Source of the DNA: Bisporella sp. PMI_857
Taxonomy: Eukaryota; Ascomycota; Leotiomycetes; Helotiales; Helotiaceae
Direction of reading: 5' to 3'
NCBI GenBank assembly: GCA_021307315.1
Contig: JAJSPD010000108.1
Coordinates: 46,858 to 110,857, forward strand
DNA: 64,000 nucleotides
Shown here: piece after piece, positions 1 to 11,504 of the stretch
Numbering within the stretch: the first letter of the stretch is position 1
How the letters are laid out: every line of letters begins with the position of its first letter
The notes under the pieces: generated by a model
What the model was told of the DNA's origin: nothing
The model's input: only the letters and a program-made list of their open reading frames with translations
Databases searched by the model: none
Program-made: the position numbers and the translations under genes

Positions 1-1404
1 AGGCCTACTAACACCTGAACAGGATTGTGCTGTTTATCGATCCCTCAACTGCGCAGCGTGCAGTTGAGGAGGTCGTTCTCGGGGGTTCCCAGATTTCATC
101 ACTGACCAAACTTGCCTATGCAGTTCTGGCCATCGGCGCGAGAGCGCAGAGCATTGCCCAATTTTCCGAGGCAGATGCGGAATGGGCCGCATACTGCTTC
201 AGATTTGCTCTTGCAGAGGCTAGATCATACCGGTGTGGGAGGGCCTCCGTCCTAGACTTCCAGGTGGGTTGTTACTGCCACCGGACTTACGATAACCTTT
301 GCTAACGGCCATGCCGAAAGAGTATAGTTGCACTCGTAAGCTCGCCAACTCATGGCGCTAGTAGGTCGGCCTGATGCGCTTATATCTAACACTTCGCAGT
401 TGTATTATGCCGACACTTATGGCTTGCCGGCCACGTCTGAGCTGCTTTGGGAGAGTGTGAGGCTTGCACTTGACCTACGTCTCAATCGCGAGCAGGCTAT
501 CGAGACACTACCAATCTCGGATCATGAACGCTGCTTAGTTCAACAGGCCTTCTGGTACTTATACGCGCTTGATAAACGGCTCATGATACGGACCGGGCGG
601 GCATGCGTAAGCTCCTTGTTCTCTGCTCTTTTTCTATCCAGCACCGTGAAGGTCACCACAAGACTTGAGATCTAATGGGTCTTAGATGCTCTACAGCGAG
701 TTCATTGATCATACCCCATATGGACCCTCAGCCATCCGAACATTACCCGAGGGCAATCTTGAAACACCGGCAGTTATCTGCTCGCTGTACCAGTATGGAG
801 AGCTATGTTCTCGCATGGTCCATATATTATATGAGACTATATCTCCAGGTATAATGTCTGTTGGAGTAGGCAGAAATATTACGTGTCTTTACCAGGAACT
901 CGTTGCATGGAAAGATGCTGCGCTGCTCCGCTGTACTGAAACGCAGACTAGGTCGATTGATCATATCAGGATCTTGTCTTACTATTACGAAATGTCTCTC
1001 GTGCTATATAGTAAATGGTGGGATGCGATGCCTGCTACCCAGAGCGAACCCGAGTGGTGCCTCAGTCTCTTACAAGGGGTAGTGGACTTCTGTGGCTCGA
1101 TTGTCTCGTTGGAAGAGAATTTGCTTGACGCAAATCTCTATACGTGAGATTTCTTCAATCTGGAAATTTACTATGAAGGTTGAAGGCTGACACAACTCGT
1201 AGGTCTGTCGTTTGTCTAGCAACGGCCGGGATATTTATCATTTTCTCCTCCGCATGTCACGGCCGGTATATCGAGAAGTGGCAGGCTTATTTAGTGATAT
1301 TGACAGGTATTTACGGTCGTCTGTCTCTCAAGTTTCTAGTTCCATTGGCCGAGATTAGCCGTATAAGTAGTATAACCCAGGATATAGCCCGAGGAACGCA
1401 ATAG
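1..1404 (+). CDS. Fungal-specific (zinc-cluster type) transcription factor, C-terminal part; 5' end outside window
   Basis: The translated exons resemble the middle homology region of fungal Zn2Cys6 regulators, with the usual helical run around GLPATSELLWESVRLAL, FWYLYALDKRL and RTGRA. The DNA-binding domain would lie upstream of base 1. Proposed exons: ..263, 400-606, 686-1143 and 1179-1404. The first three junctions keep phase and have good splice sites (GTGGGT/GCAG, GTAAGC/TTAG). The last proposed intron (1144-1178) is only 35 nt, unusually short, so a small frame shift there is an alternative. The last exon (RSVVCLATAG to the stop at 1404) fits the C-terminal helices of the family. It would act in the nucleus; target genes cannot be inferred. 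The next locus is a broken protease gene, so decay of this one is also possible. Confidence 0.6.
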
Positions 1405-1829
1405 GCAAGAGCATGAAAGATTCTTCCGGAGTAGAGTGCTAATAAGCGAAGGAAACATTTAAGCTCATGTCCTAAGCTAGTATTATCATTATGCTCTTTA
1501 TCTATAACCTGTTTCGGACAACCGTTAGAACACCTAGCATATTCATTGCTGAAATATGGCGCAGTTGCTCACAGTAGAGCTTGGAGCGAATCGGCACTGC
1601 TCGTGAACATTACCGGTAAAGTCCCCGTCGCTTAATGCTAGAATGAGAGCATCACCCAGAGGATTTAATATTTCCAGGCATCACATTGCATCGCCGTTCC
1701 TCCTTTGCTCCTCCCTCTTTGTTATTCCTTTGTTCGTCGGTTCTTTGTGTTTACTATGTCACGTCTACTACTTGACCACACTGCCCAATTGCTATGTTGT
1801 CCTAGCTTTTTGTATCTACTATGCCGATT

Positions 1830-3010
1830 ATCCGTCAATGGCCTTAGGCATTCGCACGCTCTCGAGTCTGCTGGCAGAAGCCGGCGAAGCTCTCGCCATT
1901 AGCTACGTCTACAAAACCAACGATATCTACTCGTGCTCCCGCCTCCTCGGGGTGATGGGCAAACAATGCTAGTCCCTAGCACGTTGATTCAAACAGCAAT
2001 GGTAACCGGCATTGGGGTGGGTCGTCAAAGTCGCGGGTAGATCTACGTCTTCACAGCAGGCAATGGTGCTAGGCTAGAGAATAATTGTAATTTTGATGGC
2101 TACGCAAATAACATATACGCCAGAGCCGTCGGCGGGACCGATCAGTTCGACAAGTCTGCCCTATATTCGGAGGCACGCCCCGCGCCGCCGATGGTGACAT
2201 ATAGCAACGGTGCCCAGGAAGGAATCATGAGTCCTTTCCCCCTTTGGTCAAGCTGTCGGTAACCAACATTGGCATGAACGTGTGCACTTCGGCGCACAGG
2301 GGGACCTCAGATGCGGCTCATCTCGCTGCTGGGGTATATGCCCATGTTCTCTAGATACGGCCTAGCCTTAGACGCGACATACAGCACTTGGATATCCTAA
2401 ACACCATCCCCCTAGAACTAAAGACAGGAGAGTGGCAGGAAGCTGGCATGCGGAAAAAGTTTAGTCATCAGTTTGGATACGGCAAGATCGACGCTGGTGC
2501 CATAGTAGAGGCTGGAAAGACGTACCAACGCCTATGGCAACAGGCTTCACGAGACTCAATGAGTTTGATCATCGAACGGCCTATTCAGGAGGGCGATCAG
2601 GGAGTGCCGTGACAGGTATAATTACGCCAACGGCTATGAGCGGCGCAAGGCGGCGCAAAGCGGCTCACTCGAGGCAGAGCGACCACTTGATGCAGTTGAT
2701 GGACCCAGCCGGCTGACGCAATTACAACCACTGAGAAGGATTTCAAGAGTTGGGTTGTTATGTCCGTCGCACACTGGTATGTGAGTTCCTCTGTCCCTTG
2801 ACGTTGATCGGACGCTAAGGTGCCCTACCGCTCCACCCTTGTACCATTCATTTGTCATGGTCGCTAAGTATAGAACTTCCAGGATGAGCATGGACCGGGT
2901 AACTGGATGCTACGTGTTCGGGATACAAATGTCAACGGGCACGTGGGAATTATCTCCTCTTGGAAGCGAGCCAAAGCTCTGGGGTGCGAGCATTAATATC
3001 ATAGCTACGG
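1830..3010 (+). pseudogene. Kexin-type (subtilisin family S8) proprotein convertase, decayed
   Basis: Fragments of a Kex2-like protease lie in order but in shifting frames. They are a GIRTLSSLLAEAGEALAI block, NDIYSCS, YVFTAGNGARLE followed by NCNFDGYANNIYA, a YSEA strand, CTSAHRGTSDAAHLAAGVY, and GEWQEAG with KKFSHQFGYGKIDAGAI. The catalytic serine codon of GTS is at 2307-2309 and the oxyanion-hole Asn lies in AGNG. An in-frame TAG at 2038-2040 and at least two frame changes (near 1950 and 2270) break the gene. A GTW...LWGASI stretch near 2935-2990 may be the end of the P domain. The segment carrying the catalytic Asp and His was not found. Kexins cut secretory proteins after dibasic sites in the Golgi; this copy cannot make a full enzyme. 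Confidence 0.75.
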
Positions 3011-4287
3011 AGCATGCCCCACCCACCAACACAATCTGTTCCCGTAGCTGCCGATCACAGCATTCCTTCAGCCACGCCTTTTGGTATGCCAACGAAGTTC
3101 GCCCCGCCTCGTGGCTTGGTTACACGCACTTTGTGTCTTGGTACTTACTGGTGGTAGTCAGTTCGCAATCATGGCCTCTATAGCACGGCGCAGGCGAGGT
3201 GCTCATATCAGCAGCATGGATAGGGGCTGGGATGAGGCGGGTGGCGCACGTCACATCAAAAGTCGATCATGCAAATGAACCAACAAGACAGGAGGATGCT
3301 GCCCTGCTATGAGGCATAGAGCAAATAAGGAAACCATTCGAAGGTACAGCGGTAAATATTTGTCACTCAACTAGCAAGGGCTTTCCCCTGGAAGAGTCCC
3401 GCTATTTGATCTTGACTTCGTTTGGACTTTTTAAGCGAATGGCCGGTCCTAATGGATTTGCTTGGCTCAAAATGTATTATTATTTAAAAATAAGTCATTT
3501 TAGGCGAAAGGCTAGAGGGCTGCCCTGCTAGTCGAGTGACAACTATTGACCGCTGTACCTTCATAGTAATGTTGGTGACCACATATCTTTAGCATTTGGC
3601 ATTGGCTATAGGCAGCAATTCGCGACTGCAGAATCCTTCAAAATCTACATCCTTAGAAGTAACAACTAGCCATGACTTCCTACGGCCGCTGTTCGAAGTT
3701 CTGACAGAGTCGAGAGATACCGACACAGGCATGTCTTGAATGTCTAATTTGTTGCAACCTTTCGTAACCCTTTCACGGCCCTTTTCTGTACCACGGACAG
3801 CGGGTTAACTAATATCAGTATATCAGTACCTCCCGTTCGTGTTGTCTTCTCGCCCTTTTGGTGATTTGACCAGAATAGATCTTCTTATTTAAATGAGTCT
3901 TAGGTAGAAACTCATGCTTAAAATAAAGCAAAAGGTTTAAATACCCCTGGCTCATAGCTAGCTGTCTTATTGGTTCGCATGATTCTCCACAGTTTCTATT
4001 GGTCCAGCTAGATTATTTTAACAAGGGGTGTTCGCGCTTTTTGCGCTTTTACTGTAGAAAATTGGGCTCGGTGTAAATGATTACCCATTTCTCGCTGGTG
4101 GATACACCTAATAAATCCCCATCATAGTAATGTCGCAGTGATTATCTACCCGTTTCCCGTCGTCAGGGCGGCCCAGGTTATACATTCTATCACTATAAAA
4201 GTTACCTCTGGCCTTCGAAAGATTGTTACGCTGCACTATTGTCGATACCTCCCTCGCGCAAGATCCAATATCCCAGGTGCTGTGAAA
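3011..4287. other. Intergenic, decayed and AT-rich in part
   Basis: No supported gene. Bases 3440-3500 and 3880-4050 are AT-rich with short GC-rich islands such as GCGCTTTTTGCGC, the pattern left by RIP on old repeats. The last ~200 bases are the presumed promoter of the SH3-like gene. Confidence 0.5.
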
Positions 4288-4651
4288 ATGCGATTTTCTA
4301 TTCTCCTCGCGGCGATCCTCCCGGCCGCAGCATTGGCGTTGCCAGCTGCGACCCCAGAGCCAGACACCATTGAGGCACGCCGGGAATATTTTACGCATTG
4401 CCAAGTAGTCGCTTCTGCTGTGAAATATCGCACATGCCCCAGCACAAGCTGTACGGCGGTTGGACAATACCCCAAGGGCAAAGTTGTCGATGTGGTAAAG
4501 ACGCCATTAGATGATATTCCGTATGTGTTCCTCTTGTTCCTCCTGTGTCAGCCCAGTCTCGATAGTTTTCGTCTAACAAAAACTTTACAGTGCATGGCTG
4601 AGGCTCACAAACGGATACTACGTCTATTCTTACTGGTGCCTCCCAGCGTAA
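4288..4651 (+). CDS. Small secreted SH3-like protein (97 aa)
   Basis: Two exons, 4288-4520 and 4591-4651, flank a 70 nt intron (GTATGT...TTACAG) and give a 97-residue protein. The N-terminus is a clear signal peptide (MRFSILLAAILPAAALALPA). After it comes a cysteine-containing bacterial-type SH3-like fold: CQVVASAVKYRTCPSTSCTAVGQYPKG, then VDVVKT, and after the intron WLRLTNGYYVYSYWCLPA. Short secreted proteins of this type are common in plant-associated and saprobic Pezizomycotina; they are thought to bind cell-wall or peptidoglycan-like ligands, but a function is not established. Four cysteines of the mature part can be seen (C in FTHCQ, RTCPS, TSCTA, YWCLP). Reading through the intron would give a longer, meaningless tail, so the spliced form is preferred. 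Exon phase and fold motifs agree well. Confidence 0.75.
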
Positions 4652-5823
4652 AGGGGTGCTTGGTAGCAATGCTCTGCTAGTAGAAACTTGAGGTATGTGG
4701 CATGGCCAATTAATCAGTACAGGTGGCAACAGACTCTAACATAGAACAGCTCGATATATTTGTATACACTACCATTTTGGGAGGACTCCAGGTTATGATT
4801 CCGAGGAGTTGCCATTGGGGACACTCTGAAAAACGTCTTGGGAGACCAGCTAAACGGATCAGGAAAATGCTTCAAGAGCCTAGAAGGTTTAGCCATCTTC
4901 ACAGCAGATAGGTGCTTTAATATACAGAAGAGCCAGATAGTTCGCTTCAATGTTAATATTAATGTCCCTTATTGCCAAGCATTCTTTATATATTACTGTG
5001 TCGATTATACAATTCCGAATCCACTCACTTCTGTCCCTGGCTCATTTTACACCCCAGTGCACCGGAGATTCAAAGAAACCAAGGGAATGAGAGTGGCGCA
5101 GGCTCGCTGGTGCCATCTCTCAGGTTTTAAGGAATTTATTTTCAGCGAGGTTGGACAAGCTAAAGAATGTGAAGAAGAGCTGCAGAGGTACAAATGGGAT
5201 TCTCATATATATACACGGTTCAAATATACACTATAGGTCTCACGGTGGAATGTGGTTTGCCTTCTGCTTTAGGCTTCAATGATGCCGTCTCTTTGGCTTA
5301 TAGTGAAGCTTCAACCTGCGCTTGACCTATGCCGTTGCCATTTTTTCGATCTGATGCCACTACTGCTGCTGAATTTGAGGAGTAGCCTACTTGGATTAAA
5401 CGCTGGAGAAGTGAAGGAAGCGCAGCGGAGGTCCCTTCCTAGGGGCAACGATCCTGCTCCCGCATCTTCACCAAAGTCGCATCCTCCTCTGGGGTCTCTA
5501 TGGCATTACCTTTAAAGTGCGCGTCTTTGAGTCCAATATTTCCGGATTGGTCAGGAGTTTAGGGTTCCTCGACATATGTGGCAGTTTGAACTCGAGATTG
5601 TATATTGTATTATCCCCGATCCTGGTGAGTTTGAGGAAGCCATGGAAGGCCGATTCCTGATGCTCGGCCTACCCTGTATACCCATCTAACTGGACTCTAA
5701 TACACTCTTGTAGACCGACGCACGCGTCCGTCATCTCGGGCCATGTAGATAATGTCACATAGGGCTAACTCCCCAGTCTGCTCGCCAGTATACTGCCAGG
5801 ACACCACCTAACCGTCGCTACCA
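4652..5823. other. No recognised gene; short open frames only
   Basis: Open frames of 60-130 codons on both strands (for example 4838-5236 +) show no motif I recognise. A stretch near 4830-4910 (GDQLNGSGKCFKSLEG) looks protein-like and could be the end of a decayed secreted protein, but nothing supports a full gene. Confidence 0.4.
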
Positions 5824-6248
5824 TTATGCCTCGCCCACAGCTGTTTTGAGGCAGCTTCGTAATACCCTGCTGGGGCTCTCCTCCCCATCAGGGCCTATGT
5901 CCCGCAAGAGTTTCTGTACCAAACCCAAGCCTGTGGCTCCAGCATAGTATTTCCCTCCTATGAACCAAAGTATGCGTTTGTTCTCCTTGATATACTCAAT
6001 CCACCAGCCTGCTGTTGGCACTACCGATGCTCCGGCCACCACCAAAGTTCTGGCCTTCCTGCCATGTATGCCGTGGGGTCGCGTTTCGTGATAGGTATGT
6101 AGGGTACTTGCGCGCGTTCGTCCTCGGGCCTGCTTCTGCATATACTTCTTGAGCCGATTGTCGCTGTGCCATCTGACTGTTCCCCCGACCATGTATCCTC
6201 TATCGCCATACCTCCCATCCAGGTTCGCCCACCCCCGCAGTGCTCCAA
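5824..6248 (-). other. Weak open frames, no recognised product
   Basis: Two overlapping minus-strand frames (6192-5824, 122 codons; 6248-6021, 75 codons) are open. The 122-codon frame contains a smooth amphipathic stretch, GWWIEYIKENKRILWFIGG, but no family is recognised, and no splice model joins it to neighbours. It may be a relic of a larger gene or chance. Confidence 0.25.
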
Positions 6249-6837
6249 ACCCTGGGTTCCTCCTTCTTTAACAACTGCTCTGTGTCTCTCTTATAACAAG
6301 CCCTTCCAACTACGTTTGCCCTTCACTGAATTCTGCCATCAAGACAAGGACGCACACCGTTCAGGTCCCAACTGGTCGGCGAAAACTCTGAAACCCTACC
6401 CCAGAGGTGTCCTATCCATCCAATGTGGGCATTGCCCCTTGGGCTGCCATTGGCATAGATGTGAGCGGTGTACCTACTTGCGAGGCGGGGAATTGAATGG
6501 TCGGATGGTTTTGATACCTATTTTTCTGGAAGTTCTCTGTTCTGAATACAGCCATGCCGCGCCATCGCGACTGGCGCCTCAATACCACACAACAGCCTCA
6601 CCGGCTCCAGCTGAATGCGCTTGAATCCTATCGGCTCTGCATACTACCTAGGTAAATACAGGTTTGTAGCCGGCACCACTTATAGATGGGAGTTTGACTT
6701 TGCCAGCCGTTGAATCGTTGAATTGGTGTTCTTAAGTAATTTGTGGGGGTTTGCTCAGGCGTGCTCAGGCATATCCACCTTAGCTTAGGCTGGAGCAGCT
6801 GCTGTTGCTCATGTCGGGAGACCAAACAGAACCAGCG

Positions 6838-6868
<31 letters not shown>

Positions 6869-7165
6869 CTGAGTATACAGGTATTAAAAAAGGGTTAATC
6901 GTATAATTAATTGCTAATTTCGTTTACTGGAAATTGCAAAAACCGGTTTTAACAGATTTTTTTATTAATATTTTCAACCATTTTTACTGTGTTGCAATCC
7001 ACTTTCACAGCCGCATCTAAGGCTCTAGGCCACCCTGGCGCTGTACTCAAAGGCTCACCAACAGACTAGGGAGTGCACCATGCCGACCCCTCCAGTACGG
7101 GCCTCCGCGCAGAACCCACTTACGCCAGCGCTGCAAAGACGACTGCCACCCTTTCAATCATTACC
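6249..7165. other. Intergenic with homopolymer and AT-rich tract
   Basis: There is no supported gene. The tract holds a run of 29 A at 6838-6866, followed by ~130 bases of AT-rich sequence (6880-6990), probably a RIP-mutated repeat remnant. The last ~150 bases are the 3' flank of the HET gene. Confidence 0.5.
6838..6866 (+). repeat. Poly-A run (29 A)
   Basis: This is an uninterrupted run of 29 A residues. It borders an AT-rich stretch and could be the tail of an old retroposed (LINE/SINE-like) insertion; no coding part of such an element is seen next to it. Confidence 0.85.
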
Positions 7166-9483
7166 TTACACAATTGTGATTCTGTATATTCCATCCCCCA
7201 CATGTTCTTCAAATTCAAACCAGTCATCGTTACGAAGTGAACCCCAACCTGCCCAATAGTCAATAGCATGGGGCCTGCAAGCAAAATACATGAATCCAAC
7301 CCTTCGGAATTGGCCTTTTTGTACACCTGTTGGTTGAAGGATTAGACTGCAGGCCATTTTCTCCCGCCGCAGATTTCGCTTTGGCCATAACAACGGCATG
7401 CAGTGCAAGTTGCGATGGGTTTCGCTGTGATCTTTGTAGACCAAGTTCTCCTCTGTCCATCTCCCGTTGATTTTCCAATCCCCGTAGTAATCTAGTCTAT
7501 GTGAATCATTCTTCCATCTGAATTCTATCGTCATTAACGGTCCCTGTAGCCTGATTGAGCCACTTTTGAGCGCTCCTGTGGGGTCAGAACCTAGAGGCTC
7601 GACGGATGCCTCTAACGTTTCAGCGATTTGCAGTCCAGAATCTTCTGCTGAGATTTTGATCACACTTGTTTTTCCGTCGAGACTAGCCCATGACCAGGAA
7701 GGTGCTCTGTATACCTTCGATTGTGTCCTTCGCTGCTGCATATACCAGCACAGTTCAGGAATAAGATTCATTCTCCACAATCCAGCTAGATAATCCGAAC
7801 TCTCGGCTTTCATACTTGATAGAAAAGCCTTTGCGAGACCAGATATGGCAATTAACTTGTCGTTCTGTATAGTTAAGTCACATGATGTGTAATCTTGCAC
7901 AATCGTGTGCCACAGCTTCAACCTGGCTAAATTTACTGTATGAAAGCCCGCTGCGGTAGGTAAGAAACCATGAGGAACAGCAACACCAAGGACCTGGTAG
8001 TTTGGTTTGAGAGTACTTAGGTGAAAATTTTCCTTGAGATCTGGAAACCCATCGAGGTGCGTTTCGCAGGCAGCATGCTGGTGACACTCCCAGTACATTT
8101 GTAGCCCGAAATGCAAAACTCTTCGCGACAAGAGCCGCTCCTGTACGACCCAGCCTCTTTGCATTAAAGGGCTGTTGAATAGCTGAGATTCATGAAAATC
8201 GGGAGGATATACATGCCACAGGTTGTTTATTCCGTCTTCCGAGAAAGATTCGACGAAGCAGTCTCGACGAACTGTCGGTCTACTACTATGAAAGAGCCCA
8301 CCACTGGCATCAACAGATATACTTGCGGCCAGGTTGCAAAGGCCATTCGAGTACACGGAACCCATCACGCTTGCTTCCCGGACCCAGTCCTCTTCAGAGT
8401 CTTGGAGGATGCATAAGGAGTCTATCCAAAGATAATTGGCTCCGAGTAGCAAAGTCATCTCGACTGCATCACGAAAGGTCTTCGGTAGGCTCGAGGCTCT
8501 CACTCCAGATGCCAGGTCATAGAAACTGTCTCTTGTAAGAGTTGGTATTTTAAGAGTACCCCAGCAATGACTCAATGTCACATATTGCGCATCAAGTACC
8601 GCAAGATTCTCTTGAGTATGTATCAAGCGGACCCAATTGTCGCCCTCTTGTAAAAATACCTCAAGGAGCCGGGTAGGTACTTGCTTGGAGCTGTCTTTTG
8701 ACTGTTTATGCGGATGGCAAAAACTATGACTGCTTAGGCAATCTTGCAGCCAGCGCTTAGCAAGAAGTTTAGGCCACTCTCTGTCATAATTTATATTAAG
8801 GCTAGCAACCTGGGCCTTATCTAGAAGGGATGTCATTAGATATTGAAGAAATGGGCAGCGGAGGTAAATGAGATACCTTTAATGACACGATCTAGCTTGA
8901 ATGCTTGATATGCGTCGTTCATTGTCGAGTTTCCCCAGCGGCTGGTGCGAGTAGATCTGACTGTTGAAAATTGGATCCAGAATTCAAGATCGATCTTTGT
9001 TATTCGGCTATTGTAAACTAGATCTCTTTCCGGTGTAATTTTTTTATGAGAGTCTGATGTTGAATAACGATAAACAACGAATGACTTGGGTACGCGGCCA
9101 GAAGAATTGGGATTCTCATCCAGGGTCTTAGTCGAAAGGCCGGCGTGCTTGCAGTCAACCTCCTCTTTCGGCTCCAAGAAGGGTTCCGGGTGATGCGCCT
9201 CATCGCTGTCAAGATATATATCTTCGATGAGCATCTGAGATTTTTCTTCAATCGTGGCATTGTCATGGCACACATGCCGCCTCCAATAATCCTCAAAGCA
9301 CTTCTCCCACAGAATCAAGCATATTGTACATTCTTCAAGAGCTGCTCGCCGAAGATCAGTGATCCTTGCCTGGTGAGGATGCCTTAGATGTATCCTTGTC
9401 TGGTAAGGCTCTCTTCCATATACCAAGGAATCTGACTTGTGGAATCTTCCCCGGAACAACTTTTGGCAAACTTCACAGAGCAT
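7166..9483 (-). CDS. HET-domain (heterokaryon incompatibility-type) protein, 753 aa
   Basis: Exon 1 runs 9483-8877 and exon 2 8820-7166, joined over a 56 nt intron (GTATCT...TTCTAG), giving 753 residues. The N-terminus (MLCEVCQKLFRG) has the CxxC start typical of this family. The HET core spans about residues 280-430: YVTLSHCWG, then LPKTFRDAVEMTLLLGANYLWIDSLCILQD, EEDWVREASVMGSVYSNGLCNLAAS and, further on, RGWVVQERLLSRRVLHF. The C-terminal region (PSWSWASLDG, later GQFRRVGF) is also usual. HET proteins act in the cytoplasm as non-self recognition or cell-death triggers; the allele or partner cannot be told from sequence. No NACHT or repeat domain is attached. The frame is fully open, so the gene looks functional. 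Large HET families are typical of accessory regions. Confidence 0.9.
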
Positions 9484-11504
9484 GGTGAAATCAAAGCCAA
9501 TTCCGAGATTCAGCTGCTGACATGTCTCAAATGTTGTTCAGTGATGGGGATCATAAGAGCGAGCCCAAATTCCCAAGTAGACTCCAGCCAATCAATTAGA
9601 AGGGAAGCTGTCATGCACGATAGATGCCAAAAGCATTGTTAACATGCAATGAGAACTTTAGTTCCAAATCGAATGAGCCAAGTTTTCAATGAAATCAACA
9701 AGCTTTCCGACCAACTCTAGGCATTACAGTAATGCAAAAGCTTTATTGATGACTGTACAATTGGCTGCTATCCCGCTTTTTTTGTGTCGAGAATATGTTG
9801 TCGCGCCGAGGGGAACGCTCAGTGTGTTGAATCCGTTAAAGTCGTTTATGCCTGAGGCCTTAGATTTATTCAGCCACACCTAACAGCAAAAGGCAAATAT
9901 AGCCAAAGGCGTTCCTGGTGGTCGCATTCAATTTTATAGGCATTTTATCCTTTATTTTTGAAGATCACTCTCCATGTATATTAGCTATATCATTGCTTAA
10001 ACCGCTGCAGTTCAGAAAATTATGAACATCATTTAGGCACAGGAAATCCACGGTGTAAATCAAGAAGGTTTAGAAGAGAACACCATCAATAATAAGCAAA
10101 GTATAATTAATATCCCCTTGTATAAGTCCCCTAGGAAAGGGTCGTATAGTTAGCAAATGCAATAGTTGAAAACCGGACCCAGACATCAAGATAAGATTAT
10201 TTTAATCTTAGATCAACATTTTCGAGCTTTAATCGCAATAATCAAATGACTTACGGGATTTTCGCCTCGCAGGGACATCGGTTAGATTTCTAGCAGTGGG
10301 TTATATAGTACATTATTGTCACTCCCCCTCATTGTACTTAACAGAGGTGACCCTCCTCCGGTGGTAGACATACCCTAGCAGCCCTTCTACATTACACCGA
10401 TTTTGTTTTGTAATATTACTTGACAAGAGTTTCTTATTTCTGGAAGCAGCGAACAATTTGCATGTTATTAAACTTCTATAGTCTTGATGCACTTTGAGCA
10501 TTTAGCCTGATGCATTTAAGAATTGTCTGTTGTTCTGGGCTGTCTGGTCTGATGGTTATCTTTGAGAACTTTTGTATTGGAGGCTAACTAGGGCATAGGG
10601 CTGACTTTAAGCCCATGGTTTGATTACACAATGAGGGGCGTGAATCGGTCCTCGCTAAATCAAGTAGTAGGGAGCCGCATTTGAACCCGCATCCCCCAAA
10701 TCTCAGCTACTTAGAGTGTTTAATTGCGTAATAGAGGGCCTAAATCACTCCCCTTGAATCCGAGTGAACCCCTCAATTCTAAAAATAGGCTGAGCTTTTA
10801 AGCCCTTTCATATTGCTACTTGTCCTCACAATGTACAATTCTAAACGGACCACATTCTGTCCTCAGATGCTCGCTTTTTGTTCTTTCTACTGCACTAGAC
10901 AAGGTTCTCCTTTTGAACCAAGGAATTCCTGAGTCGCATCCCTTCGGCGCCAATATGCGTACCATCTACTATTGGTTAGTGGTCGGCCTGCTAATTAAAT
11001 TATACCCGTATTCACAGCGCTGAAACACGATTTTCAGCTAGGCTGTGGCGCAGGTTTATGCACTGGGTCTGGACTTCCATGAATTGTGGGGGAAAAGCTT
11101 AATATTAGCCACAAGAAGCTCGCTTCCGAGGCTAACGTCGTGAAAACGGGGAGTCCCTCTTGGCCTCTATATTTTTTGTTCGCATAGCTTTGCACTTTGT
11201 CCATCGCCTTGTTCTGCGACTTGAACAGAGAAAAATGAACCCGATGAGCGGGCAAAGGGGCAGAGAAGGCTTTCTGAATACGAACGCGTTAATGCATAGA
11301 GTAACACGGTCCACTGAGCCACAGCTTATAGAGCCGGCCACATGGCGACGACAGTAGCTCTCGTTTACCACCTTTTCACTCTCATTTTTTTCACTCTCAT
11401 TTTTACTCAGCTTTTGGCTTGCGCTGTCCTTCGCTATAGACTTACCTGTTCGTCACTCAGCAAAATATTAGGTACTATAATTAGCCACTCCGCTTCTTAC
11501 CGCA
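9484..11504. other. 2 kb intergenic region, no gene seen
   Basis: This holds the HET promoter at its left end and the tyrosinase promoter at its right. The middle (9900-10800) is AT-rich without open frames of note. Near 10670 a short GTTCAAATGCGG-like stretch on the minus strand recalls a tRNA T-arm, but its arms do not pair, so no tRNA is called. Confidence 0.5.

Noticed and set aside
5824..6624. Overlapping open frames on both strands as genes
   Set aside because: No recognisable domain, no matching splice structure and low-complexity Pro/Ser translation on the plus strand.
6840..6870. Poly-A run as evidence of a retrotransposon insertion
   Set aside because: No reverse transcriptase or other element sequence adjoins it and no target duplication could be identified.
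10640..10710. tRNA-like sequence (GTTCAAAT box on the minus strand)
   Set aside because: T-arm bases do not pair and no acceptor stem or A box fits; at most a relic.
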